This document shows positions 1-7,700 of a stretch of 64,000 nt of DNA, piece by piece. The notes under the pieces are model-generated. The model worked only from the letters and a program-made list of their open reading frames with translations, was not told the DNA's origin and did no database searches. The position numbers and the translations under genes were made by a program. The DNA is taken from assembly GCA_027487815.1 (NCBI GenBank), contig JAIYCW010000026.1, forward strand, positions 1-64,000, given 5' to 3'. This DNA comes from Burkholderiales bacterium (GTDB lineage Bacteria > Pseudomonadota > Gammaproteobacteria > Burkholderiales > Burkholderiaceae_E). How positions within the stretch are numbered: the first letter of the stretch is position 1; every line of letters starts with the position of its first letter.

Positions 1-118
1 CCACAAACATGGCTCGCTTTGCGGGCCATTTTGATTTGGGCGGGGGCCAAGGTGTCCCTGCGGACAGCTTGGGGGATTCGAAGGGATTTGCTTGCAAGCA
101 AATCCGCGGCCCGCGCTT
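1..118. other. non-coding leader region with perfect palindrome
   Basis: No convincing gene is seen before the OsmC gene at 294. Positions 84-105 form a perfect 22-bp palindrome whose half-site is GGATTTGCTTG, and 105-115 form a second short GC-rich inverted repeat (CGCGG, one base, CCGCG). Both could fold into hairpins in RNA or act as protein-binding sites. The stretch contains pieces that resemble tRNA or tmRNA arms (GGATTCGAAGG at 74-84), but no complete cloverleaf can be drawn from them. Confidence 0.4.
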
Positions 119-146
119 GAGAGGGCGAATCCTCTCACCCCGACCA
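119..146 (+). other. tRNA-Pro-like 3' end remnant (T arm, acceptor strand, CCA)
   Basis: The segment reads as a T arm with a six-base-pair stem (GAGAGG/CCTCTC), then CACCCCGACCA. The last 20 bases match the usual end of betaproteobacterial tRNA-Pro, including the encoded CCA. The T loop is one base short (GCGAAT where TTCGAAT is expected). No matching 5' acceptor strand (TCGGGGT or similar) or anticodon arm lies in the 118 bases before it. It is therefore probably not a functional tRNA, but a duplicated or decayed tRNA end such as an integration scar. A terminator follows directly. Confidence 0.4.
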
Positions 147-149
147 ACC

Positions 150-173
150 AAAAAACTCCGTAAGGAGTTTTTT
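150..173 (+). terminator. Rho-independent terminator
   Basis: The hairpin AAAAAACTCC/GGAGTTTTTT has a four-base loop (GTAA), and the run of T on the plus strand completes a standard intrinsic terminator. It ends whatever transcript crosses the tRNA-like remnant and insulates the OsmC gene. It is symmetrical enough to work in both directions. Confidence 0.8.
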
Positions 174-293
174 GCGCAAGAGGGGTAAGGGCGTGCTTGC
201 GCACGGCCTGCGAGTTGGTTCTAGCGAACGCCAGATCTGATGGACTTCCAGAAATCGCGCTAAAGTTGCCGGCCCAACTTAAGAGAGCCGCTC

Positions 294-695
294 ATGCCCA
301 TCCTCATCCACCGCGACACCACAGCTCAAATGCGCCACATCGTGCATGTGCGCGAACATATTCTTCCAACAGACATAGCAACTGCTGATGGTGGCGCCGA
401 TAGCGGCCCTGATCCCCATGATCTTTACGATAGCGCGCTGGGCGCATGCAAAGCGTTGACGGTGCTTTGGTATGCCAAGCGCAAAGGCATACCGGTGGAG
501 GACATCAAGGTTACGATCACTCGCGATACGAGCGCCGAGCGACAAGGCACCTACAAGCTGCAAGCTTCAGTGCAACTCATTGGGGACCTCAGCGAGGCGC
601 AGCGCCGTGAATTGTTGTCGGTGGCCGAGAAATGCCCTATCCATAAGCTGATGAGTCAGGTGACCACCGAGATCACTACGGTGCTGGCCGATTAG
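294..695 (+). CDS. OsmC family protein
   Basis: This 133-residue protein has the OsmC/Ohr-like fold signature. The central helix carries the first conserved cysteine (DSALGACKALTVLWYAKRKG, about residues 45-64) and the second lies in EKCPIHKLM near residue 113. In OsmC and Ohr these two cysteines form the reactive pair that reduces organic hydroperoxides; other members are simply called OsmC-like. The pattern GACKALT fits the general OsmC group better than Ohr. The ATG at 294 follows a weak AAGAGAG ribosome-binding site. It stands alone and converges on the nitronate monooxygenase gene. The exact substrate cannot be told from sequence. Confidence 0.85.
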   Translation: MPILIHRDTTAQMRHIVHVREHILPTDIATADGGADSGPDPHDLYDSALGACKALTVLWYAKRKGIPVEDIKVTITRDTSAERQGTYKLQASVQLIGDLSEAQRRELLSVAEKCPIHKLMSQVTTEITTVLAD

Positions 696-724
696 TTGGC
701 AAGCACCGGTGCTGCGATCAACTA
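692..724. terminator. shared hairpin between convergent genes
   Basis: The inverted repeat TTAGTT...AACTAA encloses a perfect 12-base palindrome (AGCACCGGTGCT, 702-713) and includes the stop codons of both convergent genes. There is no strong T run, so it is a weak intrinsic terminator at best, but it is well placed for transcripts from either side. Confidence 0.4.
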
Positions 725-1699
725 AGCGGCGAGGAACCCACCCAGCCGCTGCCGAATGATCGCGTCAGCTTCACTCATGATGCGATCAATAAGCTCTTTG
801 CAGGTGGGCACATCATGGATCAAGCCCGCAACCATTCCGCACGACCAAGCTCCTGCGTCCATGGTGCCTTCGAGCATGATCTTGGGATACACGCCCGCCA
901 CTTCCTCGATGATGTCTTCGAACTTGAGTTCCGCGCCCAGGGTCTTTTCTTTTTCAAGCAAGCGATCCACAGCCGCATTGCGCAACACGCGCTCGGTGTT
1001 TCGCAATGGGCGCATTACCAAGCGAGTATCCAGCTCACTAGCGGCAACGATGGCCTGCTTCACGTTTTCATGTACAGGCGCCTCTTTGGTGGCGATGAAG
1101 CGGGTACCCATGTTCATGCCTTCCGCACCCAGCGCCATCGCGGCGACCAGCGAGCGGCCATCCGCCATGCCGCCTGAGGCCACGAATGGAATCTTCAGTT
1201 CTTCAGCCGCGCGTGGAAGCAAGATGAAGTTGGGAATGTCATCCTCGCCGGGGTGACCACCACACTCAAATCCATCCACACTCACCGCATCGCATCCAAT
1301 CGCTTCGGCCTTGAGCGAGTGGCGCACCGAGGTGCATTTATGAATCACCTTGATCCCCGCGCCCTGCAACACCGGCAATACCTTCTGCGGATTGTTGCCT
1401 GCTGTCTCTACCACCTTCACGCCACCTTCGATGATCGCGCGGATATAGCCGGGATAATCGGGCGAGCTCACGGTGGGCAGAAAGGTCAGGTTCACACCGA
1501 ACGGCTTGTCCGTCATTTCGCGGCAGCGGGCAATTTCCTTGGCCAACAACTCGGGAGTTTTTTGAGTCAGGCCGGTGATGATGCCGAGCCCGCCCGCGTT
1601 GGACACAGCCGCCGCCAACTCAGCAAACCCCACATAGTGCATACCGCCCTGAATGATCGGATGCTCAATGCCAAACAGCTCGGTGATGCGGGTTTTCAT
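722..1699 (-). CDS. nitronate monooxygenase family protein (NMO/2-nitropropane dioxygenase)
   Basis: This is a 325-residue FMN-binding TIM barrel. Near the start are PIIQGGM (residues 14-20) and AVSNAGGLGIITG, the usual phosphate and flavin-contacting elements. GCDAVSVDGFECGGHPGE lies in the middle, and IPFVASGGMADGRSLVAAMALGA forms the FMN phosphate loop. Nitronate monooxygenases oxidise alkyl nitronates to carbonyl compounds and nitrite, but many relatives have unknown substrates and some resemble enoyl-reductase FabK. The GHPGE motif and length fit the bacterial class. The start has AGGAG placed seven bases upstream. Apparently monocistronic; it converges with the OsmC gene. Confidence 0.85.
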   Translation of the reverse strand: MKTRITELFGIEHPIIQGGMHYVGFAELAAAVSNAGGLGIITGLTQKTPELLAKEIARCREMTDKPFGVNLTFLPTVSSPDYPGYIRAIIEGGVKVVETAGNNPQKVLPVLQGAGIKVIHKCTSVRHSLKAEAIGCDAVSVDGFECGGHPGEDDIPNFILLPRAAEELKIPFVASGGMADGRSLVAAMALGAEGMNMGTRFIATKEAPVHENVKQAIVAASELDTRLVMRPLRNTERVLRNAAVDRLLEKEKTLGAELKFEDIIEEVAGVYPKIMLEGTMDAGAWSCGMVAGLIHDVPTCKELIDRIMSEADAIIRQRLGGFLAA

Positions 1700-1811
1700 G
1701 GTGTCTCCTGATAGGTTTGAATTTCAACCCGCTGAGCGTAGCAAACTTTTGTTCAGCCCGCCCCGGTTGGCTCTGGAGACTGGACTCGAATCGCGCGATC
1801 CGAGCCTGCGC

Positions 1812-2591
1812 CTAAGCCTCAAAAAGATAGGATTCCATGGAGACTACTCCGTATCTCAGCTCGCCTTGCAGCACTTTCGCCCGCGCAGCCTGCGGAGCAG
1901 CGCCTGCAGCAATCAATAAGGGCAAATAGTGTTCGATGGTCGGGTGTGCGCGATGCGCATGCGGCGCTTCATCGAAGGTGAGCTGTAAGCGGGCAAGATC
2001 ACCACCAGCTATTGTGGAACGCACCCATTGAACGAACTCCTGGGCATACCGAGCATCGGGTGAGCCCACGGGCTGCAGGTCGCGCAGGTTGTGGGTCAGG
2101 CTGCCCGATCCAACGATGAGCACTCCGGCGTCTCGCAAGGGTGCCAGCACTTGCCCCAGCGCCCATGCGCCCTGCACAGTGAGGTCATGCGGCATCGACA
2201 CCTGAAACACCGGCACCTGAGCCTTCGGATACATATGCATCATCGGTACCCAAGCGCCATGGTCCAGCCCCCATGAGGGATCAGCCTTCGCGAGGTATCC
2301 AGCCTTGTTAAGCACTTCAATCGCATGCTGAGCCCAATCGGGACTACCCGCAGCCGGATATTGCAGTTGATAGAGCGCAGCCGGAAATCCGTTGAAGTCA
2401 TGAATCGTGGCCGGTTGCGGCGTGCTTGCCACTGAAATTCCCCGGGTCATCCAATGGGGCGACACCACCAACACTGCCTTGGGCAGCGCCAGGCTTTCAC
2501 CCAATGCCGCCAGCTGCGCACCTTCAGCTCCGGGCTCCAGCGCAAAAGTGGGCGCACCGTGAGAGGTAAAGAGTGAGGGCATGGCAGGCAT
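1812..2591 (-). CDS. DODA-type extradiol dioxygenase (4,5-DOPA dioxygenase, YgiD-like)
   Basis: This 259-residue protein begins MPAMPSLFTSHGAPTFALE, the N-terminal hallmark of the class III extradiol dioxygenases, with metal-ligand histidines in TSHG, SPHW and the LDHGAWVP loop. SGSLTHNLRDL near residue 180 supplies a further conserved histidine. E. coli YgiD opens the ring of L-DOPA; many bacterial members have no known natural substrate. I chose the ATG at 2591 because AAGGAG lies five bases upstream; an in-frame TTG one codon earlier is less likely. It is 34 bases from the next gene on the same strand (doxX-like) and may be co-transcribed with it. Confidence 0.85.
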   Translation of the reverse strand: MPAMPSLFTSHGAPTFALEPGAEGAQLAALGESLALPKAVLVVSPHWMTRGISVASTPQPATIHDFNGFPAALYQLQYPAAGSPDWAQHAIEVLNKAGYLAKADPSWGLDHGAWVPMMHMYPKAQVPVFQVSMPHDLTVQGAWALGQVLAPLRDAGVLIVGSGSLTHNLRDLQPVGSPDARYAQEFVQWVRSTIAGGDLARLQLTFDEAPHAHRAHPTIEHYLPLLIAAGAAPQAARAKVLQGELRYGVVSMESYLFEA

Positions 2592-2624
2592 CAAAGCTCC
2601 TTGAATTGTCGCAGTGGCTGTCGA

Positions 2625-3038
2625 TCAGGACGACGAACGTTGGCTCAAGCGTTGCCCGACACTATAGAGGCCATCGCCAAGCAGGGCGACCACAATCGCC
2701 AGCATCACCAGCACCGCCGGAAACTCCCAGCCACCGTCCTTTGCGGTGAAGAGCCAGCCGTTGCCAGCGTGCACCCACCAGGCGCCGAGAAGAATCGGCA
2801 GGCTTGCCAGCGCAAGAATGCTAGAGCGAAACCCTGCAATCAAAGCCAAGCCACCCACGATTTCAAAGGGCGTCACCAGATAGGCTGCCCAACCCGGCAA
2901 ACCCACAGACTCGAAGAAGCCCGCCGTGCCCGGCAGTGTAAACACCAGCACCTTCAGGAGCCCATGGGCCAATAACACCACACCCAAACTAACGCGGGCA
3001 AGCAAAGCGGCCCAGGCAAAACGCTGATCTGAAGACAT
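2625..3038 (-). CDS. DoxX family membrane protein
   Basis: This 137-residue protein has about four hydrophobic segments. Typical DoxX features are LLARVSLGVVLLAHGLLKV near the start, then GLPGWAAYLVTPFEIVGGLALI. DoxX proteins sit in the inner membrane; their biochemical role is mostly unknown, though relatives are linked with thiosulfate or quinone chemistry and oxidative stress. The ATG at 3038 is chosen because GCAGGAG precedes it by eight bases; an upstream ATG five codons earlier has no good site. It lies upstream of the DODA-type dioxygenase on the same strand and is divergent from the LysR gene, which is likely its regulator. Confidence 0.8.
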   Translation of the reverse strand: MSSDQRFAWAALLARVSLGVVLLAHGLLKVLVFTLPGTAGFFESVGLPGWAAYLVTPFEIVGGLALIAGFRSSILALASLPILLGAWWVHAGNGWLFTAKDGGWEFPAVLVMLAIVVALLGDGLYSVGQRLSQRSSS

Positions 3039-3088
3039 CACATACTCCTGCAAAAAATGAAGCCTCGACTCTATTCATTACTCTTCAT

Positions 3089-3138
3089 GAGATAAATAAG
3101 CTTGAGATAAACTTACTCTCCCGATTATCGGGATAATC
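3089..3138. promoter_or_regulatory. probable LysR operator region
   Basis: The 128-base space between the divergent doxX-like and lysR-like genes holds two direct copies of TGAGATAAA (3089-3097 and 3104-3112, 15 bases apart) and an inverted repeat GATTATC-GG-GATAATC (3123-3138). LysR-type regulators usually bind such AT-rich dyads between their own gene and a divergent target. Binding is inferred from position and symmetry only. Confidence 0.5.
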
Positions 3139-3166
3139 AGTTGCTTGACTGTTTTTGGGGAGTGCC

Positions 3167-4072
3167 ATGGACCGCTTTAAACAAATGCAGATTTTCAGCG
3201 CGGTCGCCGAGCGCGGCAGCTTTGTTGCGGCAGCTCACGCTTTACAAAGCTCCAAGACGGCAGTGTCGCGCTCGGTTTCCGAACTCGAGGAGCGATTGGG
3301 CGTGAGGCTCTTGCACCGAACCACCCGCAAGCTATCGATCACCCCGGAAGGTGAGCAGTTCCTGGCCCGCGCGCGCGAAGCGCTGATTCTGCTGGACGAT
3401 GCTGAAGCCGAGTTGGCAGGAGCGCGCGGCGCTGTGGCAGGCATGTTGCGAATCAATGCCCCAGTGTCGTTTGGTATTCGCTACCTGGCTGATCTTTGGG
3501 GCGAGTTTGCCGCATTAAATCCCAAGCTGCAGCTTGACATCACGCTTTCAGATCACACGATCGATTTGGTCAACGAAGGTGTTGACCTCGCTATCAGGAT
3601 CGCGCGATTGCCCGACTCCAGCCTGATTACACGCAAGCTCACCAGCACGCAGATGGTGTTGTGTGCCTCGCCACGCTATCTGCGTAAACACGGGCGCCCC
3701 AAGCATCCCAGCGAGCTTGCCGAACATTCAGTGATCGGCTACTCCAACGCCCCGTCGCAAGATGAATGGGCGTTCAGCGGGCCACAGGGCGAAGTTCGGG
3801 TAACGACACGCCCACGAGTTGTTGCGAACAACGGCGACACTTGCCGCGCCGCCGCGCTCGCTCACCAGGGCATCGTGCTCCAGCCCGACTTCATGGTGGG
3901 CTCTGACATTGAGAGTGGCTCATTGATTCGTCTGCTGCCCCAGTATCAAGCTGATGAGCTTGGGGTGTATGCGGTATACGCCTCGCGTCGCCTGATGCCG
4001 CGCCGAGTGCGCGCCATGATCGACTTCTTGGTCGCACGGTTTGAAAAGCCGAAGTGGATGCACTGCTCCTAA
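3167..4072 (+). CDS. LysR-type transcriptional regulator
   Basis: This 301-residue protein has an N-terminal winged helix-turn-helix (MDRFKQMQIFSAVAERGSFV to about residue 60, with SKTAVSRSVSELEERLGVRL as recognition region) and a C-terminal periplasmic-binding-like effector domain. The arrangement with FAALNPKLQLDITLSDHTIDLVNEGVDLAIRI is common in the DmlR/CrgA-like group. The ATG at 3167 follows GGGGAG; a TTG four codons upstream is less likely. It is divergent from doxX and the DODA-type dioxygenase and so probably controls them. Its effector is unknown. It ends seven bases before the convergent end of the small exported protein gene. Confidence 0.9.
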   Translation: MDRFKQMQIFSAVAERGSFVAAAHALQSSKTAVSRSVSELEERLGVRLLHRTTRKLSITPEGEQFLARAREALILLDDAEAELAGARGAVAGMLRINAPVSFGIRYLADLWGEFAALNPKLQLDITLSDHTIDLVNEGVDLAIRIARLPDSSLITRKLTSTQMVLCASPRYLRKHGRPKHPSELAEHSVIGYSNAPSQDEWAFSGPQGEVRVTTRPRVVANNGDTCRAAALAHQGIVLQPDFMVGSDIESGSLIRLLPQYQADELGVYAVYASRRLMPRRVRAMIDFLVARFEKPKWMHCS

Positions 4073-4079
4073 GAAAAGG

Positions 4080-4724
4080 CTATTTCCTTGGGCAGGGTTT
4101 GGCGAGGTTGGTGTAGTAGTAGGCGAGGACTTCTTTTTCTTTAATTGCCTCAATGCGGATAAAGATCTGCGCCTTATCGCTCCATTGAAAGACCTTGCCA
4201 AACTCGGTACAGCCGTTCAGATAGTCAGTCAAAGATGTAACACCCCCCTGGATCCCAAGAACGAATGGCGCACGCTTGGTTCCAGGAGTAAGGAATACCG
4301 CGTTGGTCGCGTCCACAAATCCGTCAAGGTAGTTTTCAACCCGTTCAGTCAAAGGCTCACTCAGGGCTTGCAAAAATTCATTCTTCCACACAGGAGGAAT
4401 TTTTCGCCAACCCCTATTCGTCCCCAGAAGGATCAGGTCATGAAAGAGATAGCTAGCCGATTGGCTGTTGTAGGGATAAGCCACAGCGGCTAAGGCATCG
4501 CACAGCCCATCACCAGAAAAATCTACGAACAGAAGATCCATTTCCTTTGGCTTGCGGAGAGGGGGTAACAACTTGGCGCTAGGGGCCTTTCTTTTGACGG
4601 AATCAGCACATTTCGTCGCATCAAGTATCTTCAACTCAACAAAACTCCGGGTGGCATGGGCTGTTGGGATACCAAATGCTAGAAGGGTGCACAGACCTAT
4701 CAATCTCAGGTAGCAAGCTCTCAT
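4080..4724 (-). CDS. exported protein of unknown function, coupled to the RHS gene
   Basis: I do not recognise this 214-residue protein. The first 25 residues form a Sec signal peptide (basic MRACYLR, hydrophobic LIGLCTLLAFGI, cleavage near AHA-T). The mature part has four cysteines, so disulfides are likely in the periplasm. Residues near 80 read FVDFSGDGLCD, a DxSGDGxxD pattern like calcium-binding loops. Its ATG overlaps the RHS stop codon by four bases (ATGA), so the two are translationally coupled. A small gene directly behind an RHS gene is the classical place for an immunity protein; a chaperone or surface partner is also possible. The gene is clearly more AT-rich than its neighbours, as is the 3' part of the RHS gene. 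Confidence 0.75.
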   Translation of the reverse strand: MRACYLRLIGLCTLLAFGIPTAHATRSFVELKILDATKCADSVKRKAPSAKLLPPLRKPKEMDLLFVDFSGDGLCDALAAVAYPYNSQSASYLFHDLILLGTNRGWRKIPPVWKNEFLQALSEPLTERVENYLDGFVDATNAVFLTPGTKRAPFVLGIQGGVTSLTDYLNGCTEFGKVFQWSDKAQIFIRIEAIKEKEVLAYYYTNLAKPCPRK

Positions 4725-7700
4725 TTTTCTTTCACCTCAAACACCAGTGGAGCCATTTGCAATCCACCTTTAGTGCCAAGATTTTCAGCACAGCGCAGGG
4801 AGCGCCAATCACCACGATCAGCAACCCGCACAAACTCCCGTACATAATCTGCAACCCAGGTAGGCAATTCTGGAGAGACCTGACTTGCATTTTTACGACT
4901 TCCAGAGTTGTGCAGAATAGCGATCCGTTGGGCAAGCTCATCCTCTACTTCGCGCTGACGAGCAAAGTACTTTTTAGTCCCTGGCGTCTCGGAGTTCTTC
5001 AGCAACTCTGCAAGAAGCTTTGTTGAAAGAACAGTTCGCAGGTTGTCTCGCAAAAAACTCCTGGAAACAAATCCGTATTCTTCCTGAGACGCATAAAGCC
5101 AACTCATCCATTCACCCACTGAGGCGGCCCCATCTCTCGACGTAGTACGGCGGGCCGCCTCAGTGCCAAAAGCGTTTTTTCCTTCTTCTTCGGTTCTAGC
5201 CCTTCCAGTTGGAACATAGCCCAGCATATCGACAAATTCTTGCTGTCCTAGTCCGGTGGATTGAAAATCTGTGATTTGAGCCGCCGTTAACGCTTTCCAT
5301 TGGATGTGCGCTTGCTCCGCACTAAGGCCGCGCCCAAATTTATCTCTATAGGAGGTGAAAAGCTTAGCCGCCTTTTCCGCTCTCGCTTGGGCAATTTTAA
5401 GCAAAGCAGCCATCGACCCGACAGAGCCATTTGGCAGCTCAATAGCTTTATCCAAACCTAGCCTTGCCGTCTCCCGCGCCGAAAGTTTTGGTGCCAAACT
5501 GTTCACATGCCTCAAAAAGGTCTCGCCAATAAACTGAGTGCGTCCATAGCTCGCATAGTAAGAATGGCCATTCACCTTAATATCGGTTCGGCTCCTGCAG
5601 CCATGATCCTGAGTGCAGTCCCTATTGATCGCTGAAGTCGGTGGTGACTCCTGCAGCTCTGCCGCGGCCTCATACCTCATCACCCTTAATCGCTCTTCAT
5701 CCGATGCATAACTCACAGGCATCGTAGTTGAAGGATTGCAATTCAGGATGCGCTGCTGATTCGCCTGATTACCGGCCATGCTGCCCACTGAAGACTCGAC
5801 AGACTTGGTGACATTGATATCCGCTTCACCTGGGGCAAACCGGATCGGTGGTAACCAGCCCGGAGCGCTAATCCGGCAAGCGCCGCGTTGATCCTGTTGG
5901 GTCGAGAGGTACCAGATCAACTTGGTTGCAGCGGCATCGTCATAATCCTTGATCTCAAAGGGCTTGATGAAGGTGATGGTTTGCTTATAAAAGTCCTTGA
6001 ATGACTTGAGTACGTTATCGCTCGATCCGCCATCCCATCGAATCGATTGGCCATCTGGATTCAAGGCGGAGTCAAAGGAATCAAAGGTTTTAAGAAACTT
6101 GCCTTGGCCGTCAAACAGCAGCTCGGTGCCATTACGGGCGTACTCGTTTTGTTTTACCCCGAGGGTGCTGGAGCTATCGGACGTTGGCTTGATGCCCTCA
6201 ATATGAAATGCCCAGCGCGCAAGCTGAAAGCCCTGGTAGGTGGTGTTTGCACCTGGCTTCTCCGGTACTTTATCGATTGCAAAATAAGAGAGCCTGGCGG
6301 CTCCTTCAGGATCAAAGTAAAGATCAGGCCTGCCGCCCGCGTATTGATAAGGGTCGAGGATGACTTGCGCATCAACTGACTGAAAAGCATCCGCGATGCC
6401 TTCAGGATCGGGGGAGATGAAGCGCTGTTCGCTCGGATCAAAGTAGCGGCTCAAGTGATAGTTCAGGCCAGTTTCAGGGTCGGGCTCTTGCCCGATGTAT
6501 TGAGGGCCATGAGTCGAGGAAGCGCCCTCAATGAGCAGCTGGCCGTTAGCTGCTCGCTCAATTCTCTTCGCGCGTGTACCGTGCCAAAGTGCCTGCAGTG
6601 CGCCCCACCCGCCGCCCGATGGCTTCCAATGAGCAACCGGTTGCCAGCCATCGTACAAGTGCTGATTCAGCACGCTGCCCTGCGCATCAAGCTGAGCCAT
6701 TTGCCTCGCACCGTCATACACCGAATAAGCCATTACGCGAACTTTACCGCCATGCTCTTCAAGCTTGGCCACCCGGCGGCCCTGCGCATCGTAAAGATTG
6801 CGATAGCTTGGCCCTTCATTCGTGTGAACCTTGGCCAGGCGGCCTGCACTGTCCCAAACAAGCTCGGAGCGTTGATCGCGCCGAACCAGGGTTCGCGGCA
6901 GCCCTGCGGCGTCATGGGCTTGAAGCGAGATCTTCTCGGCCTCCACATGCTTGCCAAGCGGAGTTGAATTGATATCGGATGACCGCCCCCACAAGGACTC
7001 TCTTAGTCCCAATCGCGCGGCCCAGTCGGCACCCAAAAAACCAAGACCTTTCAAGGAGTGGATCGCCTTGACCCTTCCTTGCTCATCATAGTCAAAGTGA
7101 ACTTGCGAAAGGTTTTGGCCAAGCACCTCAAGCTCCTGCCTTGCAACCTGGCCAGCCTCATTGCGGCCAAATCGAAGTGAGAAGCGCATGGTTGGCAGGC
7201 CGCCATAGCCTAACTCTGTGGATTTACTGATGAGCCGACTATTCACGTCGTACGCGTAGTGATGCGTGGACATGCCATCTGAAGTGCGGGATTGAGCGCG
7301 GCTGATTTGGCCCTGGGCGTTGTAATCCATGTTCACCACTTCTTCGCCTGCTCCACCTCCCGAGCGCTTGATGGCCTGCAAAAGCCCTTGCTGGTTGTAC
7401 TCAATAGATTGGCGAGCGCCTCGTGGATCCTGAGTGCCAATCAAACGATTGAGTGGATCATATTGCGCTGTGCTCCATCCAAGCCCAGGCAGCTGTATCG
7501 CCACCACCCGCCCGAAATCATCGATCTCGCGCTTCGCCTGCCTTGCTTGTGAGGTGATCTGTAAAGGCATGAACTGATTGACAGCTCCGATTTCGCCCCA
7601 CAGCGCCTGCACACGCAGCTCACCCTCGTGATTGAGCCATCGCACCGGACGCCCCATCGCATCGAACTGCGCCTTCCATACCTCCATCCCTTCATTGGCA

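Noticed and set aside
1-150. Complete tRNA or tmRNA gene
   Set aside because: Only the T arm and acceptor 3' strand are present, the T loop is one base short, and no 5' acceptor strand or anticodon arm pairs with them.
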